Part shown: positions 19,167 through 27,123 of the stretch, piece by piece | How the letters are laid out: the number at the start of each line of letters is the position of its first letter | How positions within the stretch are numbered: the stretch's first letter is position 1 | Assembly (NCBI RefSeq): GCF_013364155.1 | Contig: NZ_CP054916.1 | Location: 1,054,001 to 1,118,000, forward strand | DNA from: Streptomyces sp. NA02950 | Lineage (GTDB): Bacteria; Actinomycetota; Actinomycetes; Streptomycetales; Streptomycetaceae | DNA length: 64,000 nucleotides | Direction of reading: 5' to 3' | Position numbers and translations under genes: made by a program | The notes under the pieces: model-generated | Seen by the model: only the letters and a program-made list of their open reading frames with translations | The model's database searches: none | Told to the model about the DNA's origin: nothing

Positions 19167-20351
19167 TCACCGCCGCGGTGCGGCGGTCCCCTCCCCCAGC
19201 TCCGCGAGCACCTCGTCCACCAGTGGCAGCCGGTAGACATCGGCGACCCGGGCCAAGTGCTCGTGCTCGTCGGCCAGTTCGGTTTTCGTCGTCACCACCA
19301 CGCTGTCCGCGGCGGACACCGGTAGGTGTCCGCGCGCTTGATTCAGCAAACCGCGTCTCAGCGCCGCTGCTTCCACTACGGCAGCAAGTTGCCAATCGTC
19401 GAACCGCGCGGCCCGGCCCTTGACACGGGCGATCTCGAGAACGTCGGCCTCCACATGGCGTCGTACGCCGCGCTGGACGTCACGGATCTCCGCCATCTGC
19501 CGGTTGGCCCGCCACTCCAGATCGGCCAGTGGCCACCAGCCGGCCCAGCGCGAGTGGCCCATGGCGACCTCGGGCGCCTGGGCGGTGACTTCCCGCCACA
19601 GCGGCCGCAGCCGCCGGAACCGGCGCCACGCGGAGGCGCGGGGGCCCCCGGCCGGAATGGCGAACCCGGCCAGTACGAGCAGGGCGGCGACCGAAGCGGT
19701 GAGCGGGGCCACGCCGTTGGAGAGCCAGTACAGATCGCGGCCCGCCCAGGAGAAGACAAAGCCGATCAGCTTGCAGGCACAGTACACCAGGCCCAGCCAG
19801 CACCCGGCGGCGAGCACTCGCAGCCCCCGGGCGAGCCAGGAGCCGCGCAGGGTCGCGGCATAGCGCGGGCACAGGACGCCAAGACCCGCGAGTCCACTTC
19901 CGAAAATGGCCAAATACAGCACCAGGAAGAGGACCACTCCGGGCTCATGCGCATAGGCGGTGCTGAAGTCCCGGGGGTGCTCCACGGCGTCCGGGCGGCC
20001 GACGGCGAAGCCCGTGACCGCCACGGCCCACACCGCGCCCACCGCGGCCACCACGGTACGGGGCCGGATCGCCGACCCCGTCCAGCGCAGCAGCAGCACC
20101 AGGGCGCCGGTGGCGAACACCACCACCGAGGAGTAGAGGAGGACCATGGCCAGATTGGCCACGCCCACCAGCCGGTCGAACCAGCGGTAGACACGGGGCG
20201 CAGAGAGCAGGAAGACGTTGGCCACGGCGGCGGTCATCACACAGGCGAGGCCCAGGTCGGCGTTGCCGCGGTCGCGGAACCAGGCGCGGGCCTTGTATCC
20301 GGCCAGTGCCCATGCGGCGGCGCCGAAGCACAGGTACACCAGGTCAAACAC
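19167..20351 (-). CDS. Seven-helix membrane protein of the MAB_1171c (DUF6545-like) type
   Basis: A 394-residue integral membrane protein. About seven hydrophobic helices fall within residues 1-235 (for example FDLVYLCFGAAAWALAGY, VLFLVLYLAIFGSGLAGLGV and VAALLVLAGFAIPAG). A roughly 155-residue cytoplasmic C-terminal region follows, with WREVTAQAPEVAM and many charged helices (EIRDVQRGVRRHVEADVLEIAR). The GTG at 20349-20351 overlaps the end of the peptidase gene by 8 bp, so the two are translationally coupled. Proteins of this type are labelled putative transporters without experimental proof. The constant partnership with a peptidase and an XRE regulator suggests a membrane effector or sensor instead; that is inference. 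Confidence 0.75.
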   Translation of the reverse strand: MFDLVYLCFGAAAWALAGYKARAWFRDRGNADLGLACVMTAAVANVFLLSAPRVYRWFDRLVGVANLAMVLLYSSVVVFATGALVLLLRWTGSAIRPRTVVAAVGAVWAVAVTGFAVGRPDAVEHPRDFSTAYAHEPGVVLFLVLYLAIFGSGLAGLGVLCPRYAATLRGSWLARGLRVLAAGCWLGLVYCACKLIGFVFSWAGRDLYWLSNGVAPLTASVAALLVLAGFAIPAGGPRASAWRRFRRLRPLWREVTAQAPEVAMGHSRWAGWWPLADLEWRANRQMAEIRDVQRGVRRHVEADVLEIARVKGRAARFDDWQLAAVVEAAALRRGLLNQARGHLPVSAADSVVVTTKTELADEHEHLARVADVYRLPLVDEVLAELGEGTAAPRR

Positions 20352-20943
20352 GGGCCCCACCGCCGCCGGTGCCGGGGGCTTCCCGCGGTGGCCGGGTGCC
20401 GTCCGCGTCGCGCACATGGCGCAGCGCCGGGCCGAGGGCGGCGGCCAGTTCGGCGGCCCGCCCCCGGAGCGGCAGTCCGTGGTCGGACGAACTGGGCACC
20501 ACACGCTCCATCAGCAGGGTGCCCAGGACCTCGGTTTCGCGCTCGGTGAGGTTGTCGTAGGCGTGGTGGCGGGCGAAGCCCGGGGTCATGCCCAGACGCC
20601 GCATGGCGGTGGTGACATCGACGGACGGGGTCCACAGGCGCAGCGCGTCCTCGGTGACGGCCGGGTCCTGCTCATGTCCGAGCAGCAGATGGCCGATCTC
20701 GTGCAGCACGATGTGGATCTGGTGCCACGGGGACGTCCTGAGCTCGTAGAAGATCCAGAGCCCGTCGTCGGTGGCGGCCGTCATGCCCGAGACCACACCG
20801 CCCAGGCTCATCGGCACCAGATGGACGGGGCGTCCGACCCGTTCCGTCACGATCGCGCACAGACCCGGCAGATCGGTCGAGGCGGGCAGCCCGAGCTCCT
20901 TGATGAGCCGCTTGCACCGCCGTCGTATCCGGCCCACTCGCAT
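20344..20943 (-). CDS. ImmA/IrrE-like zinc metallopeptidase domain protein
   Basis: A 199-residue protein with the zinc motif HExxH in IHIVLHEIGHLLLGHEQ (about residue 95-112), characteristic of the ImmA/IrrE/DUF955 fold. The start is placed at ATG 20941-20943 because GAGGA lies about 9 nt upstream and homologous proteins begin near RRRCKRLIKELGLP. A GTG at 21012, overlapping the XRE gene, is an alternative. Family members cleave or regulate XRE-type repressors in phage and mobile-element control. Here it sits between an XRE regulator (upstream) and a seven-helix membrane protein (overlapping downstream), suggesting stimulus-dependent cleavage of the regulator or partner. That function is inferred. 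Confidence 0.8.
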   Translation of the reverse strand: MRVGRIRRRCKRLIKELGLPASTDLPGLCAIVTERVGRPVHLVPMSLGGVVSGMTAATDDGLWIFYELRTSPWHQIHIVLHEIGHLLLGHEQDPAVTEDALRLWTPSVDVTTAMRRLGMTPGFARHHAYDNLTERETEVLGTLLMERVVPSSSDHGLPLRGRAAELAAALGPALRHVRDADGTRPPREAPGTGGGGARV

Positions 20944-20998
20944 GCCTGTACCATCCTCGATTCCGGTCCGCCGCCAGAAGCGGAACAGTGGCCGCCGG

Positions 20999-21508
20999 TC
21001 ACCGTCGGTCACGCGGTGCCCCGCCGTCCGGATCCGCGGGTCCCTCGGGTCCGGCCGGTTCCGGCGGAAGGTTCATCTGCTGCCGGAACTGGGAGATGAT
21101 GGCGGTGAGGCTGTCCTGGACCTCCGGCGGGAGGCCCATGGAGCGCAGCGCGATGCCGCGGACCCGCTTGTCGCGCATCGCGACCAGGAACCGCACCTCT
21201 TCCTCCACCCGCTCCGCCTGCGACGGCGACAGGTCGCCGAGCAGATAACCGACGGGCACGGCGAAGAACTTGGCCAGTGCGCGCAGCAGGTCCGGACTCG
21301 GGTTGGTGCGCTTGCCGTTGCGCAGCATCGACAGATACTGCTCGGTCAGTCCCGCCTTGCCGTACTCCTCGCTTCCGCTGATCTCCTCGGCGACATGGGC
21401 GTTGGTGTAGGGAGCGCCCGGCGGGTGCATGGTCGCGAACAGGTAGTTGAGCCGGTCCGCCAGCCGGCTGCCGGCGTCATCCGGTGACCTGTCGTCCCCG
21501 ACGGCCAT
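20999..21508 (-). CDS. XRE-family helix-turn-helix regulator
   Basis: A 169-residue protein with one XRE DNA-binding domain in the first half. It shows the extended insert pattern seen in EspR-like actinobacterial regulators (YTNAHVAEEI, LTEQYLSMLRNGKRTNPSP, LLRALAKFFAVPVGYLLGD). The C-terminal half is helical and ends in a Pro/Gly/Asp-rich tail. The ATG at 21506-21508 follows a GGGGGAG ribosome site at good spacing. It is first gene of the operon with the HExxH peptidase and the membrane protein, and is the probable autoregulator or peptidase target. Confidence 0.85.
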   Translation of the reverse strand: MAVGDDRSPDDAGSRLADRLNYLFATMHPPGAPYTNAHVAEEISGSEEYGKAGLTEQYLSMLRNGKRTNPSPDLLRALAKFFAVPVGYLLGDLSPSQAERVEEEVRFLVAMRDKRVRGIALRSMGLPPEVQDSLTAIISQFRQQMNLPPEPAGPEGPADPDGGAPRDRR

Positions 21509-21683
21509 TCGCTCCCCCTTTTGTAACTGTTCACGGCGGTACGCACTCACGGTTGGTTAAGGCGGACAACGCCGCGTGAGGCATCCTGCCATGGGAGGCC
21601 TAGGGCGCACCAGTCCGCCCCGGAGCCTGGAAACATCTGACTTAACCGCCAGTTTGCCGGTACCGGTGATGCCTTCTCCCAGG

Positions 21684-22392
21684 TCACCCTCCGTGGCCGG
21701 GGGCGTTCTCCAGTCCGTCGGGGGCGGACTGCCAGGGGTTGGCGCCGTGGCCCGGCACCGCGCAGCGCACGGCGGCGCCGCGCCCGCGCGCGGTATCGGC
21801 CACCCGGCCGCCCCGGCCGCGGGGCGCGGCGTACACCACCTGGCACAAGCGCTCCGGTGGATGCGCCGCGGTCCAGCCGGGCACCTCGGTGTGCCGACAG
21901 GTGTCCCAGCCTCCCCCGAAGGTGACCAGCAGATCGCCGAGGACGGCATAGCCGGGGTCGGGATGGGTGCCGGGGTTGAGGACGGCCGTCCGGGCACCGA
22001 GCATCCGGGCGGCCCGGACCTGCCGCCGGTGGCCGGGGAAGTCGGGCGGCGTGGGACGCGGTCCGGTCGAGGAACACCCCGTCCACGCCGTACCAGTGGC
22101 GGTACCGGCGGACGTCGGCCGTCACCGGCCCGGTCCGGCGGTGGCCGTACGCGGTGTCGACGTAGCCGAGCAGCGCCGCGCCCGCCGCGGGCAGCCGTGC
22201 GGCCGCCGCGGCGATTACCGGTGCGGCCGCCGCGGCGACCACCGGGTCGGGACGGCGGCCCGGCCCGTCGGCCAGGTTGAGGATCACGCCGTACAGCCGC
22301 CCGGCGGCCTGTTCCAGCACCCGCCACGGGTGCGGATCGACCGCCGGGTGGACGTACAGCGGCACCAGCAGCCGCCGCTGGGGGTGGGTCAC
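21684..22392 (-). pseudogene. Frameshifted spherulin-4-like (Sph3/GH135-type) glycosidase
   Basis: Two abutting frames together make one spherulation-specific family 4 protein of about 235 residues. The first frame, from the GTG at 22390-22392, gives LLVPLYVHPAVDPHPWRVLE, LYGVILNLADGPG, LLGYVDTAYGHR and RYRHWYGVDGVFLDR. The second gives MLGARTAVLNPGTHPDPGYA and LLVTFGGGWDTCRHTEVPGW. They join at a four-base G run (plus-strand 22035-22038) where one extra base explains the shift. The GTG overlaps the stop of the upstream epimerase remnant (GTGA). Sph3-type hydrolases act on galactosaminogalactan-like polymers in fungi; bacterial relatives sit in exopolysaccharide loci. A sequencing error in the homopolymer cannot be excluded, but the neighbours are also broken. 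Confidence 0.75.
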
Positions 22393-22800
22393 AGCGCGGG
22401 GGCCCCGGCCGGGTCCGCGCTGGCCGCCCACAGCCCGGCCAGCGAATCGGCGAAGGTGTGCCGGGGCTGCCAGCCGATCACCCGCCCGGCGGCGGCGATG
22501 TCCGCTTGTTGCCAGGAGACCGCGGCCGAGCGGCCCGAGCCGTCGCCGTTCTCCTCCGGCCGTCCGCGGAAGCCGCTCTCCCGCACCAGCCCCTCGGCGA
22601 GGGCTCGCGGTGGGCGGACAGATCGCCGACTCGGACCGTGCCCTCCGGGCCCTGGGGCACGGCCCGGCGCAGTTCGGCGGCGAGCCGTCCGGGCAGTCCC
22701 GCGGTGGGCGAGCCGGGGCCCAGCGGCTTGAACACCCGCACCACCACGGCGTCCAGCGGGGAGTCGAGGACGGCGAGGGTTCCGGCCAGGCCGAAGTGAC
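22389..22800 (-). pseudogene. Collapsed NAD-dependent epimerase/dehydratase gene
   Basis: Only two pieces of a sugar-nucleotide epimerase remain. One (about 22795-22604) reads LAVLDSPLDAVVVRVF, PLGPGSP and VRVGDLSAHRE, the middle of the fold. The second (about 22603-22389, another frame) reads AEGLVRESGFRG and GWQPRHTFADSLAGLWAA, the C-terminus. The N-terminal Rossmann half (no GxxGxxG) and the segment joining the two pieces are gone, so this is deletion rather than a single-base error. It lies immediately after the intact dehydratase gene and is coupled to the spherulin-like gene. Confidence 0.72.
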
Positions 22801-22836
22801 GGTGGGATGGCTCAGGGGTGATGCCGCGGTGAGGGA

Positions 22837-23868
22837 TCAGACGTTGTAGAGGTCCGTCTTGTAGCGGGCGAGGTTCGCCGGGTCGCGGAAGAAGGCGATG
22901 GTGTGCTCCAGGCCGTCCTCGAGCGTGTGCGCGGGGGTCCAGCCGGTGGCGGCGCGCAGCCGGGACGCGTCGCACACCAGTCGCATCACCTCGGAGTCGG
23001 CGGGCCGTACCCGCTGGGCGTCCTCGCGGACGTCGAGCACGGTGTCCATCAGCTTGCCGACGAGGACGCTCAGATCTCCGACGGAGATCTCGCCGCCGGT
23101 GCCCGCGTTGAAGGTGTGGCCGACCACATCGGCTGCGGGGGCGGTGCCGACGGCGAGGAAGGCGGCCGCGGTGTCCTTGACGAAGGTGAAGTCGCGGGTG
23201 GGGCGCAGGTCCCCGAGGGTGATGGTGGTCCGCCCGGCCGCCACCTGGCCGATGACGGTGGGGATCACGGCGCGCATGGACTGGCGCGGGCCGAAGGTGT
23301 TGAACGGCCGCAGGGTGACCACGGGGGTGCCGAAACTGGCGTGGTAGCTGTCGGCCAGTCGGTCCCCTCCGGCCTTGGAAGCGGCGTACGGGGACCGGGT
23401 GTTGACGGGGTGGTCCTCGGTGATCGGGACGGTCCGCGCGGTTCCGTAGGTCTCACTGGTGGAGGTGTGCACCAGCCGCGGGATCTCCAGGTGGCGCACC
23501 GCCTCCAGCACGTTGAGGGTGCCGGTCACATTGGTTTCGACATAGCTGTGCGGGGCCCGGTAGGAGTACGGGATCGCGATCAGGGCGGCGAGATGATAGA
23601 CGGCCTCGGTGCCCCGGAGGAGTCCGTTCACCGATCCCGGGTCGCGGACGTCTCCGAGGACCACTTCGACGTTGGCCATCACCTCGTTGGGCAGCGTCTC
23701 CAGCCAGCCGAAGGACGAGAAGGAGTTGTACTGCACCATCGCGCGCACCCGGTGGCCGGTGGCCACGAGCGCCTCGACGAGGTGTGAGCCGATGAAACCC
23801 TCCGCTCCGGTGACGGCGACGGTGGCGGTGGCGGTGGCGGTGGCGGTGGCGAAGCTGTTCTGGGACAT
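22837..23868 (-). CDS. NAD-dependent 4,6-dehydratase / epimerase (LegB/GDP-mannose dehydratase-like)
   Basis: A 343-residue extended SDR acting on a nucleotide-activated sugar. The cofactor loop is TGAEGFIGSHLVEAL; the catalytic threonine/serine is in HTSTSETYGTA and the YxxxK in SPYAASKAGGDRL. RPFNTFGPRQSMRAVIPT is typical of UDP-GlcNAc/GDP-mannose 4,6-dehydratases. The start is at the ATG at 23866-23868 behind GGGGAG. A hexanucleotide repeat lengthens the N-terminus by (Ala-Thr)5 just before the first beta strand. It is the only intact gene of the 21.7-25.5 kb polysaccharide locus. Confidence 0.9.
   Translation of the reverse strand: MSQNSFATATATATATVAVTGAEGFIGSHLVEALVATGHRVRAMVQYNSFSSFGWLETLPNEVMANVEVVLGDVRDPGSVNGLLRGTEAVYHLAALIAIPYSYRAPHSYVETNVTGTLNVLEAVRHLEIPRLVHTSTSETYGTARTVPITEDHPVNTRSPYAASKAGGDRLADSYHASFGTPVVTLRPFNTFGPRQSMRAVIPTVIGQVAAGRTTITLGDLRPTRDFTFVKDTAAAFLAVGTAPAADVVGHTFNAGTGGEISVGDLSVLVGKLMDTVLDVREDAQRVRPADSEVMRLVCDASRLRAATGWTPAHTLEDGLEHTIAFFRDPANLARYKTDLYNV
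23821..23850 (-). repeat. (GGTGGC)5 hexanucleotide repeat at the 5' end of the dehydratase gene
   Basis: Five perfect plus-strand GGTGGC units encode five Ala-Thr pairs on the minus strand. Slippage would add or remove two residues without frameshift, altering the N-terminal extension only. Confidence 0.9.
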
Positions 23869-23968
23869 GCGGGAACTCCCCTGCCGGTGCGGTGAGATGA
23901 GATCGCTGTTGAGGTGCGGTGGTGTGATGCGGTGGTGCGATACGGACCAGGTGGCGGAGCGCGCCGGG

Positions 23969-24435
23969 TCAGCGGTGCGTGGTCATCCGGCCGAGCAGCG
24001 CGGTGGCGGCGGCGAGCAGTACGGCCCAGGCCGCACCGCAGACCGCGAGCTGGACCACCGGTGGCCGGGAGACCTCCCCGAGCGGCGCGGTGGTTTCCGC
24101 CGCGGCGGCGGCCGGACACACCAGCGCCGGTGTCCACGCGGAGCCGAACGCCTGGAGCAGCGGCCCGGTCCACAGGGTGGCGCCGAGCGCGAGCACGGCG
24201 AGCAGCCGGACCGCGCCCAGGGGCGGCGCGGTGGGCCAGAGGGTGTGGGTGAGGTACAGCGGTACGGTCAGGGCGGTGAGAAAGGGCGCGCCCACGGCGT
24301 AGCCGAGACCGGGCAGCGCGAACACCGCGCCGCGCAGCAGGAACGGGCCGGGTGCCGCACGTGGGTCGACCCGGCCGGCCCGGCTGAGGGTGGGCAGCTC
24401 CGGTTCCGGCGCGACGGGCGGGAAGGCGGCGGGAC
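23969..24435 (-). pseudogene. Membrane-protein remnant (C-terminal helices only)
   Basis: An open frame of about 150 codons ending at 23969. It encodes three to four hydrophobic helices (FLTALTVPLYLTHTLW, LLAVLALGATLWTGPLLQA, LAVCGAAWAVLLAAATALL) and a short basic tail. No credible start or N-terminal domain is present. Its 5' end runs out of frame into the remnant of the deacetylase gene. I read it as the C-terminus of a polysaccharide-export or synthase membrane protein fused to its neighbour by a deletion. The original family is not recognisable to me. Confidence 0.5.
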
Positions 24436-25467
24436 CCAGTTGTCCTCGTCGACCTGCTCGGCGGCGCGTCCGGCGTTGTAGAAGATGTTCATCGGGTGGC
24501 GCGGCACGGTGGTGGCGGGGCCGAGGGTGCGCTGCTCCTGCTCCCGGGAGGCGTCGCTGGCCAGCGAGGTCACCCCGGTGAGGGTGAGGGCGGACGGCGG
24601 ATTGGGGTGGTCGGAGGGCTGCTGCGGCAGGGTCTTCAGACCCGAGTGCTCACCGGTGATCAGCTCGGTGCGGTCGGCGCCCAGGTGGATGCCCTGGGTG
24701 GCCCACCCCACGGTGCCGCGGGCCAGCAGCCGGAACTGGCTCTGGTACTGGTACTGGTTGTAGACGAAGGCGACGACCAGCTCCCGGCGGCCGCCGTGGG
24801 CGTAGTCGCCGACCAGCGAACCGCAGGCGGAGCTGTCCGGGATCGGGACCTCGACGTACGGGGTGAAGGTGGCGCCGTCGGCCTGGTTCTCCAGTGGGAC
24901 CGAAAGATAGCCGTAGCTCTCGGCCGCATCGGGGTCGTTGTCCTCGAAGGGCACACTGCCGCCGAGGTAGCCGAAGGGGCCGGAGCCACCGGCGGCCGTC
25001 ACCTTCGCGGTGTGCCCGTCCAGCGAGCCGAGGTAACCGGGGTTCTGGGGGTGACCCAGGCCGACGGCCGGACGGGCGTAGGTGTAGGCGTCCACCTGAC
25101 GGATGCCGAAGCGCTTCTCGTAGGCGACGAGGGCGGCCCTCTCGGCGGAGCCGTCGCCGAAAGGATTGTCATTGGGCACTACCACTGCCTGGTACGTGGC
25201 GCGCGGCCGCCCGTCGGCGGTGTCGCTGAGGAACGCGGCGTCGATCCGCGACCGCTTGGAGGCGGTGAGGTCGACGGTGGTGCAGGGCGTGCCCGAACCC
25301 TTGAGTTCGGCGGTGAGCGCCGCGGTGGCCGGGCCCTTGTCGTCCAGGACCAGCACCCGCAGGTCGATCCTCGGTGTCGGTTCGGCGTTCGCGCCGATCG
25401 CCGGTGCCATTGCCGACAGCAGGACCGCCGCGGCGCATTCCGCGGCAGGCCGGGGCATCCGACCCAT
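24430..25467 (-). pseudogene. Internally deleted Agd3-like carbohydrate deacetylase
   Basis: The ATG at 25465-25467 (GGGGGAG upstream) gives a signal peptide ending in APAIGANA. The Agd3/CE18-type N-terminal region follows: LRVLVLDDKG, YQAVVVPNDNPFG, LVAYEKRFGIRQVDAYTY. It then reaches GTVGWATQGIHLGADRTELI. At that point (about 24650) the expected catalytic deacetylase core with its Asp-Asp/His residues is absent, and the frame passes straight into a C-terminal-type stretch, TSLASDASREQEQ and TVPRHPMNIFYNAGRAAEQV. The frame then runs into unrelated low-complexity sequence to 24268. The remaining 345 residues are roughly half the family length. It is secreted but should be inactive. Family assignment rests on pattern memory; moderate confidence. 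Confidence 0.55.
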
Positions 25468-25526
25468 GGTGAACTCCCCCCAGGGGCAGCCGCGCAGGGC
25501 GCGGTAGCCGACCGGTGATTGACACA

Positions 25527-25559
25527 CGTGAACAGGCCACGGTGTGGCAGGTGTTCACG
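25527..25559. promoter_or_regulatory. Nested palindrome upstream of the deacetylase remnant
   Basis: Outer arms CGTGAACA (25527-25534) and TGTTCACG (25552-25559) enclose inner arms CCAC/GTGG, in the region where the promoter of the 25467 gene should lie. The symmetry suggests a repressor or activator operator. It could equally form an RNA hairpin. Confidence 0.5.
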
Positions 25560-25916
25560 CGGAATGCATGATGAGTTGAGTGATCCTCAAGAAACGGCTT
25601 CACCGCGGCCGGGGCTCCCCTCCCCGGTCGCTGTCGGGGCTCCCCTCCCCGACCGCCGTACCGAATCGCCCGTCGAGGACACCACCGTCCTCACCGGCCG
25701 CGCGGCCGAAGCCGAAACCGCGCAGACCATATGGTGCGGCATGTCCGGGGGGATGGACTGCCGTATCACCGTATGAGCCGTCATCGAACGGACCGGCCCT
25801 GGCCGGTTATCAACGTTCTGGGACACACCATCCAACAGCCGGGTTCACAGATGCGAGAGACCCGTGAGATTCGGACACCCCGTGATGACCTGTAGCGCCA
25901 TTGGCCTATACCATTA
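25560..25916. other. Non-coding stretch, lower GC
   Basis: No frame here has streptomycete codon bias, a ribosome site or recognisable protein similarity. It contains the 17-bp direct repeat described separately and several moderately AT-rich patches. It probably holds promoters and read-through space between the decayed polysaccharide locus and the small peptide gene. Confidence 0.6.
25610..25651 (+). repeat. 17-bp direct repeat
   Basis: CGGGGCTCCCCTCCCCG occurs twice, at 25610-25626 and 25635-25651, in non-coding DNA. It has no obvious link to a mobile element. Confidence 0.8.
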
Positions 25917-25960
25917 GGAGGAGCTCTTCCTCCGGCGGGGTGGCCCGAAATGAGCCACCC
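25917..25960 (-). terminator. Twin hairpins downstream of the small peptide gene
   Basis: GGAGGA / TCCTCC (25917-25933, 5-nt loop) is immediately followed by GGGTGGC / GCCACCC (25938-25944 with 25954-25960). Both lie 75-120 bp past the stop of the peptide gene and would fold in its transcript. Confidence 0.6.
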
Positions 25961-26036
25961 TCTTCGATCTTGCCGAATTCGACTGAAAGATGGCCGTCCG
26001 AATTATTCGAGATTGAAGCGATTGACCGCAAAGTCC

Positions 26037-26207
26037 TCAGTCGACGCTCTGGAGGATGTGGGGCTCGGCCAGATCGTCCTCGTAACCGGCGAGACGGATC
26101 GGCGCGGAGCGTGCCCACACCTCCAGACTGCCCACTTCCGAGGGCTCTGCGCACCGCCCGTCATCCTCTGCGTGCGCCTCGTCGCTCTGTGTCTGTTCGG
26201 GGGTCAC
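26037..26207 (-). CDS. 56-residue peptide, possible RiPP-like precursor
   Basis: A small open frame from GTG 26205-26207 with a clear AGGGAG ribosome site 6-7 nt upstream. The acidic, Gln/Glu/Asp/Ala-rich N-terminal half (VTPEQTQSDEAHAEDDG) is followed by a more hydrophobic, motif-like C-terminal half (VWARSAPIRLAGYEDD then LAEPHILQSVD). This leader/core division resembles a ribosomally made, modified peptide precursor. No modifying enzyme is encoded next to it, and I do not recognise the family. A single cysteine (residue 19) lies in the leader part. It is framed by twin downstream hairpins, supporting an independent transcript. Confidence 0.55.
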   Translation of the reverse strand: MTPEQTQSDEAHAEDDGRCAEPSEVGSLEVWARSAPIRLAGYEDDLAEPHILQSVD

Positions 26208-26589
26208 CGCACACTCCCTGTGTCGGCTGAACCGGATCTGTCGCCAGGTTAACCAGCAAGGGAACGCTCCGCGCGTCGATTTCCACGGAGTGGACAAGGA
26301 ATGGACACCGCCCCCCGGGGGCCGTACGTCCGGTGGCCGCGGGACGCCAATCGTGCTGAGCTGGATGCCAAGGGTCCGGACACAAGGCCGCCGAACGGGT
26401 GACGGACCCCAGGCGGGGGCCCGGGGCGACACCCGGCCGGCCTGCCTCGCGTCGGAGCGTGCGCACCACCGACCCCACGCTCTGACCGCGAAGATCGACA
26501 ACACCGTCCGCCGCACACCGGAGCACCCCGGGGATGCGGTGCGGCGGACGCTACACCGCCGGGCCGGACACCGCACCCCGGCGCCACGG
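26208..26589. other. Non-coding stretch before the TetR remnant
   Basis: Open frames exist on both strands but are compositionally shadow-like and match nothing. The part near 26207 should hold the promoter of the 56-residue peptide gene. The part near 26589 is where the lost helix-turn-helix part of the TetR gene would be expected, and it is not there in any frame I checked. Confidence 0.55.
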
Positions 26590-27123
26590 CCGGGCGCTGA
26601 TGGCCGATGCGATGCTCGACCGCTGTACGGCGACCCGCTTCCGGAACCGTGGGAGGACCGGGCGCGCGCCCTGGCCGGACGGTATCGCTCGGCGCTGCTC
26701 TCCCACCGGGACGGGGCGCGGGTGGTGGCCGGTACGCATGTGGCCGAGGACAACACCCTCCGGTTCGCCGACGCCCTGACGGGCGCGTTCCTGGCCGGGG
26801 GCCACGATCCGGCGGAAGCGGCGTGGCGGACCCGGGCCCTGGTGGACTTCACCCTCGGCCTGGTCCAGGGGGAACAGGCGGCGGACGGCGCCGGGAGCCC
26901 GGAGCCGCTGCGGCGGGCGGCCACCCCCGAGCGCTATCCCGCAATCGCCGCGGCCGTACCGCACTTCGGCGGCTTCGAGGACCGCTTCGGGCACGGCGTC
27001 GGCCTCATCGTCGGCGGCCGGACCCGGGAGCCCGACGACCGCGGGTTTGATCACACTCGGCAGCCGATGACGCGTGCCGACGGCGGTTCCGGGATACCCA
27101 TGTCGCATGAGACGCATCAGTGA
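26590..27123 (+). pseudogene. TetR-family regulator remnant (HTH lost, frameshifted)
   Basis: The ligand-binding C-terminal domain of a TetR-class regulator is recognisable (RARALAGRYRSALLSHRDGA, VAGTHVAEDNTLRFADALTG, AFLAGGHDP, TLGLVQGEQA, HFGGFEDRFGHGVGLIVGG). The short preceding segment ALMADAMLDR is in a different frame, with the shift near 26618-26623, and the DNA-binding helix-turn-helix upstream is missing. The gene therefore cannot make a functional repressor. Its former target is unknown; the downstream gene on the same strand is a lipid phosphatase/kinase fusion. Confidence 0.7.

Noticed and set aside
26037..26207. Lasso-peptide precursor reading of the 56-residue peptide (core beginning GYEDDLAE)
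   Set aside because: An acidic residue sits at position 8, but the leader lacks the Thr at -2 and no B/C maturation enzymes are nearby.
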